Origin: Mesorhizobium zhangyense | GTDB lineage: Bacteria; Pseudomonadota; Alphaproteobacteria; Rhizobiales; Rhizobiaceae | Length of the DNA stretch: 64,000 nt | Reading direction: 5' to 3' | NCBI RefSeq assembly: GCF_011045115.1 | Contig: NZ_JAAKZG010000003.1 | Span: forward strand, 186,001-250,000 | In this document: piece after piece, positions 9,211 to 17,773 of the stretch | Layout of the letters: each line of letters opens with the position of its first letter | Position numbering within the stretch: the first letter of the stretch is position 1 | Notes under the pieces: generated by a model | Databases searched by the model: none | What the model was told of the DNA's origin: nothing | The model's input: only the letters and a program-made list of their open reading frames with translations | Translations under genes and position numbers: made by a program

Positions 9211-9696
9211 ATGACCATTCCGGCCCCTTTCGTCTCGCGCATCATGGAGGTCGAGAAAGACTGGATCGACTACAACGGCCATCTCAACATGGCCTATTAC
9301 AATGTCATCTTCGACCGCTGCTCCGACGAAGCCTTTGAAATCATGGGCATGGGGGCGGATTATGTGCGCGACCGGAAGCTGACGATCTATACGGCCGAGG
9401 TTCACCTCTGCTACGTCCGCGAGCTCCACCTTGCCGACAAGGTCAAAGTCACCTTCCAGCTCATCGATCATGACGATAAGCGCATCCGCGCCTATCAGGA
9501 AATCCACCATGTCGAAGGCTGGCTTGCCGCCACTTCGGAAACGCTGTCGCTGCATATCGACATGTCCGGGCCGAAGGTCTCAGCCTTCCCCGAGGATATC
9601 ATGGCAAAGGTGGATGCCATGCGTGCCGCCCATGGCGGATTGCCGATGCCGGAGCGCGCCGGACGGTCTATCGGCATCAAACGAAAGGCCGTGTGA
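9211..9696 (+). CDS. Hot-dog fold acyl-CoA thioesterase family protein
   Basis: This 161-residue single hot-dog domain has the family motif VEKDWIDYNGHLNMAYYNVIF, where the DYNGHLN segment marks 4-hydroxybenzoyl-CoA-type thioesterases. It hydrolyses an acyl-CoA thioester by family. The long N-terminal motif and later segments resemble proteins annotated as carnitine-pathway (betainyl-CoA) thioesterases, but no carnitine genes are near, so the substrate is left open. The start at 9211 has GAGGA about 8 nt upstream. Longer in-frame extension to the left is only antisense to the neighbouring flavoprotein gene, from which it diverges. Confidence 0.8.
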   Translation: MTIPAPFVSRIMEVEKDWIDYNGHLNMAYYNVIFDRCSDEAFEIMGMGADYVRDRKLTIYTAEVHLCYVRELHLADKVKVTFQLIDHDDKRIRAYQEIHHVEGWLAATSETLSLHIDMSGPKVSAFPEDIMAKVDAMRAAHGGLPMPERAGRSIGIKRKAV

Positions 9697-9970
9697 CCTC
9701 TCCCGAAGGCCGAATTGAAACTTACCTCCCCCGGTCGAATGATGGGGGCGTGGTGAGACCCACGCTCACAAAGCGTCGCACGGCGATCGCCGGGCGAGGG
9801 TTTTGCGGAAGTCGTTAAAATTTTAATGGTGAATGAAGCATTAACCTTAAGGGTTTTTGCACAGTTTGATCTGTTGCGGCGGGTTGATCCAGCCTGCCAC
9901 TGGGTGAAAATCGATGCTGGAGCGACTCACGATCGGAATGGTGACGGGCGGCGCCGTTCGGGAGACTGGC
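9697..9970. other. Intergenic region without recognised gene
   Basis: About 270 bp between the thioesterase gene and the small hypothetical gene. An AT-rich stretch (about 9815-9860) with several TTAA words stands out against the GC-rich surroundings and probably holds the promoter of the small gene. No RNA gene or convincing operator was found. Confidence 0.4.
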
Positions 9971-10174
9971 ATGAAGATAGATGTTGCGCAGATGTCGAGC
10001 CGCCTCGCATCCGATAACACGATAAGTGATTATGACTTCTGGCGCGCGCTGAAGACAATAAACAACGAGCTTTACCGCATCGAACGTCTTCATTTACCTA
10101 TCCCGATGAAGATGATCTACGCTCGCGAGATTCTGAAGACTGCAAGGCGCAAGCGACGACCCGGAAGAGCTTGA
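9971..10174 (+). CDS. Small hypothetical protein
   Basis: This 67-residue product, MKIDVAQMSSRLASDN onward, has a compact mixed composition (ISDYDFWRALKTINNELY) and a strongly basic tail ending in KTARRKRRPGRA. No family is recognised. GGGAGA lies about 6 nt before the chosen ATG; an in-frame ATG at 9914 is possible. Upstream DNA (about 9815-9860) is unusually AT-rich for this genome, as expected of a promoter region. Coding status is inferred from composition and is not certain. Confidence 0.5.
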   Translation: MKIDVAQMSSRLASDNTISDYDFWRALKTINNELYRIERLHLPIPMKMIYAREILKTARRKRRPGRA

Positions 10175-10433
10175 TTTTTTACTTGGAACATACCGGCGGC
10201 AGCGGCCCTGAAAGGGCGCTTGACGCCGGTCTTGACGGCTTGCGAACCCACTCTCGCACAAGTCTAAAACGGCTTCCGGAAGCCGGTGTAGATGCTTGAA
10301 TTTTAACCGCTTTCGTTAACCAGCTTTAACCCGAAAATGCCACGGTGTGCTCAACGCTCACGCTTTCCCGGGCGCGGCCGGAAGCGTGAGCGCACTCCTG
10401 GCCGCGACTGATTCCCCGCAGGACGGGTTGCCG

Positions 10434-11309
10434 CTAGGACAGCTTCTGCTTGAAGAAGGCGATAGTCCTGCCCCAGGCAAGATCCGCCGCTTCCTTGTTG
10501 TAGCGGGCTTCGGACGTGTCGTTGTTGAAGGCGTGCTGGACGCCGTCATAGACATAGACGGTGTATTCCTTGCCGTCCGCCTTGAGTGCCTTCTCGTAGG
10601 CTTCGATGCCTGCATTGATGCGCTCGTCCTGCCCCGCATATTGAAGCAGCAGCGGCGCCTTTATCTTGGCGACGTCTTCCGCCTTCGGCTGGCGCCCGTA
10701 ATAGGCGACGCCGGCATCGAGGTCGGGCGCATTGACCGCCAGATCGTTGACCGCGCCACCGCCCCAGCAGAAGCCGACAGCACCGGTCTTGCCGTTGCTC
10801 TCTTCATGCTTTTTCAGGAACGCCACCGTCGCCACACCGTCGCTGATGGTCTGTTCGGGCGAAAGCTGTCCGAACATTTCTCGCGCCTTTTCCTCGTCGG
10901 CCGGCGTGCCGCCCAGCAGAGACAGGAAATCCGGCGCCAGCGCAACGAAGCCTTCGAGTGCAACGCGGCGTGCGACATCCTGGATATGCGCGTTGAGGCC
11001 ACGGTTCTCATGGATGACGATGACCGTGCCAAGCTTGCCACTTTGAGCGGCCGGGCGAACGAGATAGCCCCTCATGTCGCCTTTCGAGCCGGGATAGGTG
11101 ATGTCTTCGGCTTTCAGCCGCTCGTCATTTTCGGGAATCACGGCGGCCTGCGCTGAGTTGGCGGCAAGCATAGGCGCTATTGCTGCCGCTGCCGCCCCCG
11201 AGCCGGCAAGTTTGGTCAGCTTCTCCATGAAGCTGCGCCGATCCAATGTCAGATGCGTGTATTCGTCATAGGCGTCGATCATCGCCTGCGTGATGGCCGG
11301 CTTGGTCAT
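10434..11309 (-). CDS. Dienelactone hydrolase family protein with Tat-like leader
   Basis: This 291-residue alpha/beta hydrolase has the dienelactone hydrolase catalytic triad visible as Cys181 (GFCWGGG), Asp228 (YAGQDERI) and His259 (GVQHAFNND). The N-terminus carries a twin-arginine-like DRRSFMEKL, then a long Ala-rich hydrophobic stretch ending near ANSAQA (about residues 24-56), suggesting export as a folded enzyme. This arrangement is common in carboxymethylenebutenolidase-like proteins of alphaproteobacteria, whose natural substrates are mostly unknown. The start at 11309 has GGGGAGAG upstream. The gene is divergent from the small membrane protein gene at 11514, with a palindromic operator candidate between them. 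Confidence 0.85.
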   Translation of the reverse strand: MTKPAITQAMIDAYDEYTHLTLDRRSFMEKLTKLAGSGAAAAAIAPMLAANSAQAAVIPENDERLKAEDITYPGSKGDMRGYLVRPAAQSGKLGTVIVIHENRGLNAHIQDVARRVALEGFVALAPDFLSLLGGTPADEEKAREMFGQLSPEQTISDGVATVAFLKKHEESNGKTGAVGFCWGGGAVNDLAVNAPDLDAGVAYYGRQPKAEDVAKIKAPLLLQYAGQDERINAGIEAYEKALKADGKEYTVYVYDGVQHAFNNDTSEARYNKEAADLAWGRTIAFFKQKLS

Positions 11310-11465
11310 GACTCTCTCCCCTGCATCGATTGAAGTGATAAAACCAAGATAGGCGGCAGGCGAAGCCGGTCCAGTAACGCATCGGTGAAGTGGGCGTGAT
11401 GAGGGCCGGAGGTCTGCGTCTCTTCAGTCGATCCGTCCAGGTCACGCCGCAGCTTGCATTAAACA

Positions 11466-11498
11466 GCATACTATGCAATATTACATAGCTTGCTATGT
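11466..11498. promoter_or_regulatory. Cluster of inverted CATAG/CTATG half-sites
   Basis: In the intergenic region before the membrane protein gene at 11514 there are two inverted repeats: GCATA-C-TATGC (11466-11476) and ACATAGC-TT-GCTATGT (11483-11498, 7-bp perfect arms). The right arm of the first and the left arm of the second also form CTATG-N8-CATAG. Such stacked half-sites look like an operator for a dimeric regulator of the MarR/PadR/TetR size. The regulator is not identified. Confidence 0.5.
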
Positions 11499-11513
11499 TC
11501 ATGGAGAACTATC

Positions 11514-11969
11514 ATGCCTCTTCACCGACTGCATGCCGCCGCCGGCATCCTCGCCTTCATCCTGATCGCCAGCTTCTGGCTGTCTACCGCAATCAGCGAA
11601 CTTTTCGGCACGCCGGCCGCAATCGCTTCCGTCAAGCAGGCGATCGTCTGGGCCATGCTCGTGCTTGTACCGGCGCTCGCCGCAACCGGCGCCACCGGCT
11701 TTCGCCTCGACAAGGGCATGAGGCTGCCGATGGTTGCAGCCAAGAAGAAGCGCATGCCCTTCATTGCACTCAACGGCATGCTGGTGCTCCTGCCCTCGGC
11801 GCTGTTCCTCAACGCCGAGGCAGCAGCCGGCGACTTCGGCACCGCCTTCATGACGGTACAGGCAATCGAACTCGCCGCGGGATTGATCAACCTTACCATG
11901 ATGGGCTTCAACATCCGCGACGGTCTTGCCTTATCGGCAAGACGGCAAACGCTTCCTGCCGTCCAGTAA
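11514..11969 (+). CDS. Four-helix small membrane protein
   Basis: This 151-residue integral membrane protein has four predicted hydrophobic helices: AAAGILAFILIASFW, IVWAMLVLVPALAATG, FIALNGMLVLLPSALF and IELAAGLINLTMMGF. A basic loop, VAAKKKRMPF, lies between helices 2 and 3. No enzymatic motif is visible; it resembles conserved proteobacterial membrane proteins of unknown function. GGAGA lies 6-7 nt before ATG 11514. The divergent palindromic sites upstream suggest tight control. Confidence 0.7.
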   Translation: MPLHRLHAAAGILAFILIASFWLSTAISELFGTPAAIASVKQAIVWAMLVLVPALAATGATGFRLDKGMRLPMVAAKKKRMPFIALNGMLVLLPSALFLNAEAAAGDFGTAFMTVQAIELAAGLINLTMMGFNIRDGLALSARRQTLPAVQ

Positions 11970-11992
11970 GCCGTTCGAACGCGCCGCCCAAA

Positions 11993-12550
11993 TCAAGCGG
12001 TGCTCTGCGCTTCCATGAAGCGGATGCGGTTGTTGAACGGATCGATCACCTGCATCTCCAGGCCCCACTCCTCGTTCTCCAGCCCCGGCCGCAGATAACG
12101 GTAGTTCTTGGCGATCAGTTCCTTGTGAAAGGCTTCGATGCCCTTCGTGTAAACGACCATATTGCCGCCGGGCGTCGCATCACCCGCATGTTCCGAGAGA
12201 TGCAGCCGCAAACCGTCCCGCGAGACCTGCTCGTAGAGCGGAGAGTTCTCGCCGAAGCGATGTTCCCAATCGACCTTGAAGCCAAGGAAATCGAGATAGA
12301 ATTCGTGCGCCTTGGCTATGTCGAAGATACGCACGATCGGCACGGCCTGCTCGAAGGCGATGGCGTTTGCCGACGGCTCGCGGCCAGCTTCACCTGCCTC
12401 TATCTTTGCTGACAGGATATTCCAGTTGTCGAGGCCGAACTGGTGGGCAACGATCTCCAGCGCCTCGCTGTGGGAAATCGTCAGGCCCTTGGCAGCAAGG
12501 GTTTCGCGCATGGCTTTCGCCATCGCCTTTGCATCGTGAAAACTTCGCAT
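11993..12550 (-). CDS. Glyoxalase/VOC superfamily protein
   Basis: This 185-residue protein has two parts. The N-terminal segment of about 60 residues (MRSFHDAKAMAKAMRETLAA to LDNWNILSAKIEAG) matches the helical glyoxalase-related region found before some VOC domains. The C-terminal VOC domain (about 66-182) has VPIVRIFDIAKAHEFYLDFLG, LHLSEHAGDATPGG and a closing VIDPFNNRIRFME. The His/Glu residues there could form a metal site. Members include glyoxalases, bleomycin-binding proteins and dioxygenases; the substrate is not evident. GGAAG lies upstream of ATG 12550. Confidence 0.8.
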   Translation of the reverse strand: MRSFHDAKAMAKAMRETLAAKGLTISHSEALEIVAHQFGLDNWNILSAKIEAGEAGREPSANAIAFEQAVPIVRIFDIAKAHEFYLDFLGFKVDWEHRFGENSPLYEQVSRDGLRLHLSEHAGDATPGGNMVVYTKGIEAFHKELIAKNYRYLRPGLENEEWGLEMQVIDPFNNRIRFMEAQSTA

Positions 12551-12754
12551 GGTCTTCCGATCCTTCCAAAACGGTGAGGAAGCTCATCAGTGCCCGCATT
12601 GCTGACGCTCTCACCGTCCGTGGGATCAGGTGAAAAAATCTCGGGATGCGTTCGCCATGCTCATTGCCGAGCGCGGGCTGCCGGCCGCATCCGGCCGACA
12701 GGAAAGCTATTCAAGCCCTTCTCGGACGTCAAGAACGGCGCGGCCCTGGCAGGG

Positions 12755-13759
12755 TTACACAAAAAGCCCTGTGGCGACGTAGCAGAGCGCGGAAATCGCA
12801 GCCGTGATCGGGATCGTGATGATCCAGGCAACGACGATATTGCCGGCAATGCCCCACCGCACCGCAGACACACGGCGCGCAGCCCCTACGCCGATGATCG
12901 CGCCGGTGATGGTATGCGTGGTCGAAACCGGAATGCCGAGCCAAGTTGCGGCAAACAGCGTGATCGCGCCGCCGGTTTCGGCACAGAAGCCCTGCATCGG
13001 GTTAAGCCGCGTGATCTTCGACCCCATCGTGTGCACGATGCGCCAGCCACCGAACAGCGTGCCCAGCGCCAGCACGAGCTGACAGGAAATCACCACCCAG
13101 AACGGCACGTAAAAGTCCGGCCCGAGCATGCCCTGCGAATAAAGCAGCACCGCGATGATGCCCATCGTCTTCTGGGCATCGTTGCCGCCATGGCCGAGCG
13201 AATAGAGCGAGGCGGAAATGAACTGCATGATGCGGAAGGTGCGATCGACCGCGAAAGGCGTGCTGCGCACGAAGATCCACGACACCGCGAGCACCAGCAT
13301 CAGCGCCAGGATGAAGCCTGTAGCCGGCGAAAGAACGATGGCCGCAGTCGTCTTCGCCAGCCCGGTCCAGACGATCGCGCCGCCGCCGGCCTTCGCCACG
13401 CCCGCCCCGACCAGGCCGCCGACAAGCGCGTGCGAGCTGCTGGACGGAATACCGAAGGCCCAGGTCAGCAGGTTCCAGGCGATCGCGCCCATCAGGGCCG
13501 AGAACACCACGCGCGGATCGACGACATCGGCGCTGATGATGCCGGTTCCCAGCGTCTCAGCGACATGCAGCCCGAAGAACAGGAAGGCGATGAAGTTGAA
13601 GAACGCTGCCCACAGCACCGCATATTGCGGACGCAGCACGCGCGTCGAAACGATAGTCGCGATGGAGTTCGCGGCATCATGAAGACCGTTGAGGAAATCA
13701 AAAAATAGGGCGACGCCGATCAGACCGACCAGCAGCGGAAACGCAAGGGTGGCGTCCAT
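12755..13759 (-). CDS. pit: Pit-family inorganic phosphate transporter
   Basis: This 334-residue polytopic protein carries the PHO-4/Pit hallmarks duplicated in the two halves: FLNGLHDAANSIATIV near the N-terminus, GIPSSSSHALVGGLVGAG, SLGHGGNDAQKTMGII in the middle and GIPVSTTHTITGAIIGVG near the C-terminus. It imports phosphate, probably as a metal-phosphate complex with protons. It is cotranscribed with the DUF47 gene immediately upstream (8-bp gap), the standard arrangement in rhizobia, where DUF47 proteins modulate Pit. AGGAAAA precedes the start. Confidence 0.92.
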   Translation of the reverse strand: MDATLAFPLLVGLIGVALFFDFLNGLHDAANSIATIVSTRVLRPQYAVLWAAFFNFIAFLFFGLHVAETLGTGIISADVVDPRVVFSALMGAIAWNLLTWAFGIPSSSSHALVGGLVGAGVAKAGGGAIVWTGLAKTTAAIVLSPATGFILALMLVLAVSWIFVRSTPFAVDRTFRIMQFISASLYSLGHGGNDAQKTMGIIAVLLYSQGMLGPDFYVPFWVVISCQLVLALGTLFGGWRIVHTMGSKITRLNPMQGFCAETGGAITLFAATWLGIPVSTTHTITGAIIGVGAARRVSAVRWGIAGNIVVAWIITIPITAAISALCYVATGLFV

Positions 13760-13767
13760 CGATTTTC

Positions 13768-14409
13768 CTAGACGTTCTCGATGACGATGCCGCTGATCTC
13801 ATTGGCAACATCCTCGAAGCGGTCGACCACCTTTTCCAGCTCGGAATAGATCTCGCTGCCGATCATGTAAGCCATAGGATCGGAGCGGCCATATCGCTTG
13901 AAAAGCTCCTTGAGCCCGCGGTCGTGCAGCTCGTCCGACTGTTCCTCGACACGTACCACCTGTTCGGTCAGCTCGTTGAGACGGGCGGCGTTGGCGTTGA
14001 CGCGGTCGAGCAGCGGAACGGCCTGCGCGATGAGATTTGCCGCTTCCACGCAGAGCGTGCCCATCTGCTGCATCAGCGGATCGAACTCGCGCTGTTCGAA
14101 CAGCGTCACGGTCTTTACCGTCTTGCGCATCATGTCGATGGCGTCGTCCATGGACTGGATGAGATCCTTGATGTCGCCACGATCGAACGGCGTGATGAAG
14201 CTCTTGCGCACGGCCAGAAGCACCTCGCCGGTGATGGCGTCGGCGCGGTCTTCCAGCGCGATGATCTCCTTGCCACGCGCCTCGATGTCGTCGCCAGCCA
14301 AAAGCCGCTCAAGCGCCTTCGCGCCGAGAACCAGCGTTTCGGAATGCCTTGCGAACAGATCAAAGAAACGATCCTCGCGCGGGAGAAGCTTGCGGAACCA
14401 TCCCATCAT
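13768..14409 (-). CDS. DUF47 family PhoU-like regulator of Pit
   Basis: This 213-residue helical protein of the DUF47 (TIGR00153) family resembles PhoU: FFDLFARHSETLVLGAKALE, IALEDRADAITGEVL, PFDRGDIKDLIQSMDDAIDM and a central Glu/Asp-rich bundle suited to metal binding. It lies directly upstream of pit in the same operon and is expected to control phosphate uptake through the Pit transporter. GGAG lies 11 nt before the tandem ATGATG start, a weak ribosome binding site. Confidence 0.9.
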   Translation of the reverse strand: MMGWFRKLLPREDRFFDLFARHSETLVLGAKALERLLAGDDIEARGKEIIALEDRADAITGEVLLAVRKSFITPFDRGDIKDLIQSMDDAIDMMRKTVKTVTLFEQREFDPLMQQMGTLCVEAANLIAQAVPLLDRVNANAARLNELTEQVVRVEEQSDELHDRGLKELFKRYGRSDPMAYMIGSEIYSELEKVVDRFEDVANEISGIVIENV

Positions 14410-14795
14410 CGCGTGCCGTGCTCCGGTTTTCTTGCCGTGATTGCGCCAGGCCTTAAAATGCCGAGGTCGCGATGCAGGCAGGAAACCCCTGCCCGTTCAG
14501 AAGGCACCCTTATCAGCGGGAAAGCTGTGGCGCTACCCGTTTAGCCGGCTTGAAAATACGCTTTCCACTGCAACTGGACAGGCGCAGCTCCATGAAAGGC
14601 GGAATAAGGAGCCCGGCCGGCGCCTATGGCCTCCTCGCAGACTGTTCGCCTGGGAGGTCACGCTGATCATCCAGCATAATGCCGACGACATCGCCAAGCT
14701 GCCGGTATTTCCAAGGAGTGCCGCCTGAAGAAATAGATTATCTCGGAAGGGATGAGGGTCGCTGCCGGATGCGAGCAACCCTCGCATCCGCTATC
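14410..14795. other. 386-bp intergenic region
   Basis: It lies between the DUF47 operon (upstream side) and a small hypothetical gene. Short open frames exist on both strands but lack credible start signals, composition or recognisable families, so none is called. It probably holds the promoter for the DUF47-pit operon. No RNA structure stood out. Confidence 0.5.
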
Positions 14796-14993
14796 CTACT
14801 CGCCTGATCGCAAGGTCTCGTGCCCTGACATCCGGTATTCCCTCGTATGGGAATCCAGAACGGCGTTGAAAACCGCGTCGGGGTTCTTTCTCCAGACCTT
14901 GATGGCTCGCTGATCAACGCGCACCCTGTGGCCGTCGATCATGACAAGTCTTGCCGTTTTCGTGCGCCTGACGTCGTCGTAAGAGACTTTCAT
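14796..14993 (-). CDS. Small hypothetical protein
   Basis: This is a 65-residue charged product: MKVSYDDVRRTKTARLV, then DGHRVRVDQRAIKVWRK and a C-terminal YRMSGHETLRSGE. No family is recognised. AGGGGA lies about 8 nt before ATG 14993; a longer frame to the right is rejected because it lacks a ribosome binding site. It lies between the glucose-type dehydrogenase gene and the phosphate operon, on the same strand as both. Confidence 0.55.
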   Translation of the reverse strand: MKVSYDDVRRTKTARLVMIDGHRVRVDQRAIKVWRKNPDAVFNAVLDSHTREYRMSGHETLRSGE

Positions 14994-15182
14994 CGTGCTG
15001 TCCCCTGTCTTTGAAGCGCTTGTTATTCCGCGCCTTGATTTCCGCAATTGACCGCGCCGAGTACGGCTTTTTTGCGTGTATGGAGGAACACTGAGACAGA
15101 AAGCCGATCGCGGCAGCAGGGCTTCGGTATCGCTGAGAGCGGGACGAGCTACCTTTCCCGCTCTCATCCAGCTCTCCTGCGT

Positions 15183-17498
15183 CTATTTCGGCAGTGTGTA
15201 GGCCATCACGTAATCGCCCGGCTTGGTACCGACCGAACCATGCCCGCCGGCGACGATCACCACGAACTGCCGTCCATCGGCAACCGTATAGGTCATCGGC
15301 GTCGACTGGCCGCCTGCCGGGAGCCGCGTCTCCCAAAGCTGTCGGCCCGTCGTCACGTCATAGGCGCGCAGATAGTCGTCGACCGCAGCACCCAGGAAAG
15401 CAACGCCGCCGGCAGTGATCATCGGCCCGCCGATGCCCGGCACGCCGACCTTGAAGGGCAGCGGCAGCGGCGTCATGTCGTAGACCGTGCCATTCCTGTG
15501 CTTGTAGGCGATCTTGCCGGTTCTGAGATCGGCGCCGGCGACATAACCCCATGGCGGCGACTGGCAGGGAATGCCGAGCGGCGACAGGAAAGGCCCCATC
15601 ACCACCGCATAGGGTGCGCCCTCGTTGCGGTTCAGGCCCTGCTCGCTGCCCCTGCCGCCATCTGGCGGCGGCACCTGGTCGCGCGGCACCAGCGTCGACT
15701 TGAAGGCGAGATAGGTCGGCATGCCGAACATCACCTGCCGCACGGGGTCGACAGCGACACCGCCCCAGTTGAACGTGCCGAAGTTGCCCGGATAGATGAG
15801 CGATCCCTGCAGGGAAGGTGGCGTATAACGGCCCTCGTAGCGCAGGTTCTGGAACTCGATGCGGCAGGCAAGCTGGTCGAACATGGTGATGCCCCACATG
15901 CTCTTGCCGGTCAGCGGCGGTGGCATGAAGGTCAGCCCCGAGACCGGCTGCGTCGGCGACGTATGATCGCCTTCGATCGCCCCACCCGGAGCCGGAACCT
16001 CGGTGACCGGGATGATCGGCTCGCCGGTGCGGCGGTCGAGCACATAGATGTCGCCCTGCTTGGTCGGACCGACGAGCCCCGGCACCACGCCCTTATCGGT
16101 GGTAATGTCGACGAGGCTCGGCTGTGCCGGCACGTCCATGTCCCACAAATCGTGATGCACCGTCTGGCGCACCCAGCGCATCTGCCCGGTATTGAGGTCC
16201 AGCGCGGTTATCGACGACGAGAACTTTTCGACATTCTCGCTGCGGCCTGCGCCAAGCTGGTCGGGCGTCTGGTTGCCGAGCGGCACATAGACGAGGCCGA
16301 GCTTCTCATCGGCACTGGCCGTCGACCACATGTTGGGTGAGTTGTGCGTATATTCTTCACCCGGCCCGATCGGCGTCGTGGAATCCGGATTGCCCGAATC
16401 CCAGTTCCAGACCAGCGCGCCGGTGTCGGCATCATAGGCCCGGATGACGCCGGACGGTTCCTCGGTCGAGTAATTGTCGTTGACCGCGCCACCGACGATG
16501 ATTTTGCCGCCGGCGATCAGGGGCGCCGAGGTCGAATAATAGTAGCCGGATTTCGGATAAGGCATATTGGTCATCAGGTTCAGCGTGCCGCCTTCGGCGA
16601 AGCCCGGGCAAACCTGCCCGTTGGCCGCATCGAGCGCGATCAGCCGTGCATCCGAGGTCGGCAGGTAGATGCGCAGCGCGCAGGGCTGTCCGGCGGCGAC
16701 CTTTGTGTCGTTGTAGTAGGACACGCCCCGGCAGGTCTGGTGCTGGCGATCGCTATCCTCGGCGATCTTGGGATCGAAGCGCCACTTTTCCTTGCCGGTC
16801 GCCGCGTCGATGGCTATCGCCCAATTGTGCGGGGTGCAGATATAAAGCGTGTCGCCAATCTTCAGCGGTGTCACCTGATAAGTCGTCTCCGGCACGTCCG
16901 CCGATGTGCGCACGTCGCCGGTCTGGAAGGTCCATGCCGGCGTGAGCTTCGCGACATTCTCAGGCGTTATCTGGTCAAGCGGCGAATAGCGCTGGCCATA
17001 TTGTGTGCGGCCATAGAAGTGCCATTCGCCCGCCGGCACGTCGCCGCCGCCGAGATCCGGTGTAGCGGCAACCTTGTCGGTGGGCAGCTCGCCGGCGATG
17101 TCCAGCGGATCGATCGTCATCGACGCGCCCGCCGCAATCAGCGCGGCAAGAACACCGGCTGCCAGTGGAATCACGCCGCCCGAAGCGCTCAGGCGGCGCC
17201 GCACCCAAGGCGTCAGCAGCCACAGCGCCAAAAGCACGACAACACCACCGCGCGGGCCGAGCTGCCACCAGTCGAGCCCGACCTCCCAGATCGCCCAGGC
17301 CAGCGTTCCGATCAGCACCAGCGCGAAGACCCAAAGTGCTGCGCCTGAGCGCCTGAACAGCAGCCATGCCGTCAGCAGGAAGCCGAGGCCTACAATGACG
17401 TAGTAGAAACTGCCGCCGATCGCCGCGAGCCATATGCCGCCGCCGGCGAGGAAAAGTCCGAGAATGAGGAAGACGAGCGCCGTGAGAACCGTTGCCAA
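15183..17498 (-). CDS. gcd: Membrane-bound PQQ-dependent glucose/quinate/shikimate-type dehydrogenase
   Basis: The N-terminal membrane domain of about five helices (LAGGGIWLAAIGGSFYYVIV aligns well with remembered E. coli Gcd) is followed by a quinoprotein beta-propeller starting at GEWHFYGRTQYGQRYSPL, with WRFDPKIAED, GKIIVGGAVNDN and NWGGVAVDPVRQVMFG. It oxidises a sugar such as glucose in the periplasm, feeding electrons to ubiquinone. Strict substrate choice within the glucose/quinate/shikimate family is not resolved. The start is uncertain: a TTG at 17498 with AGGGG 8 nt upstream gives 771 residues with helix 1 at the N-terminus. The open frame reaches another TTG at 17663. No pqq biosynthesis genes are in the window. 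Confidence 0.85.
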   Translation of the reverse strand: MATVLTALVFLILGLFLAGGGIWLAAIGGSFYYVIVGLGFLLTAWLLFRRSGAALWVFALVLIGTLAWAIWEVGLDWWQLGPRGGVVVLLALWLLTPWVRRRLSASGGVIPLAAGVLAALIAAGASMTIDPLDIAGELPTDKVAATPDLGGGDVPAGEWHFYGRTQYGQRYSPLDQITPENVAKLTPAWTFQTGDVRTSADVPETTYQVTPLKIGDTLYICTPHNWAIAIDAATGKEKWRFDPKIAEDSDRQHQTCRGVSYYNDTKVAAGQPCALRIYLPTSDARLIALDAANGQVCPGFAEGGTLNLMTNMPYPKSGYYYSTSAPLIAGGKIIVGGAVNDNYSTEEPSGVIRAYDADTGALVWNWDSGNPDSTTPIGPGEEYTHNSPNMWSTASADEKLGLVYVPLGNQTPDQLGAGRSENVEKFSSSITALDLNTGQMRWVRQTVHHDLWDMDVPAQPSLVDITTDKGVVPGLVGPTKQGDIYVLDRRTGEPIIPVTEVPAPGGAIEGDHTSPTQPVSGLTFMPPPLTGKSMWGITMFDQLACRIEFQNLRYEGRYTPPSLQGSLIYPGNFGTFNWGGVAVDPVRQVMFGMPTYLAFKSTLVPRDQVPPPDGGRGSEQGLNRNEGAPYAVVMGPFLSPLGIPCQSPPWGYVAGADLRTGKIAYKHRNGTVYDMTPLPLPFKVGVPGIGGPMITAGGVAFLGAAVDDYLRAYDVTTGRQLWETRLPAGGQSTPMTYTVADGRQFVVIVAGGHGSVGTKPGDYVMAYTLPK

Positions 17499-17710
17499 GA
17501 TCGTTGCCCCTGTGATTTCGGGGACCGTTGAGGCGAAATGAGCCTCGACAGCCGAGCGTTGAGTCGTCAGGCGCCAAGTTTTCCGCCGAACCGCAAACAC
17601 TGTCAAATGACGGATATGGGAGCATCGCAGATCGCAACGGCTTCCTGTCCACAACCGCCGCAAGCTGCTGAAATAGACGCCTTATGCGCCGAATACAGGG
17701 GATAAGGGCT

Positions 17711-17725
17711 GTTCGCGCTTTGTTT
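17711..17725. promoter_or_regulatory. Possible LexA-type box before uvrD
   Basis: GTTC-N7-GTTT lies about 50 bp upstream of the uvrD-like start and differs by one base from the alphaproteobacterial LexA consensus GTTC-N7-GTTC. Chance occurrence cannot be excluded. Confidence 0.3.
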
Positions 17726-17773
17726 TAGCGCTTCTTCTGGCCTTTCTGGTCCGAATCACTACATTCGGTGCAA

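Noticed and set aside
10312-10327. CtrA-like TTAA...TTAA
   Set aside because: The spacing between the two TTAA words is 6 rather than 7 bp, and no gene start fits nearby.
14441-14787. Two short open frames on opposite strands
   Set aside because: No ribosome binding site, no family, and low-complexity translation; treated as intergenic.
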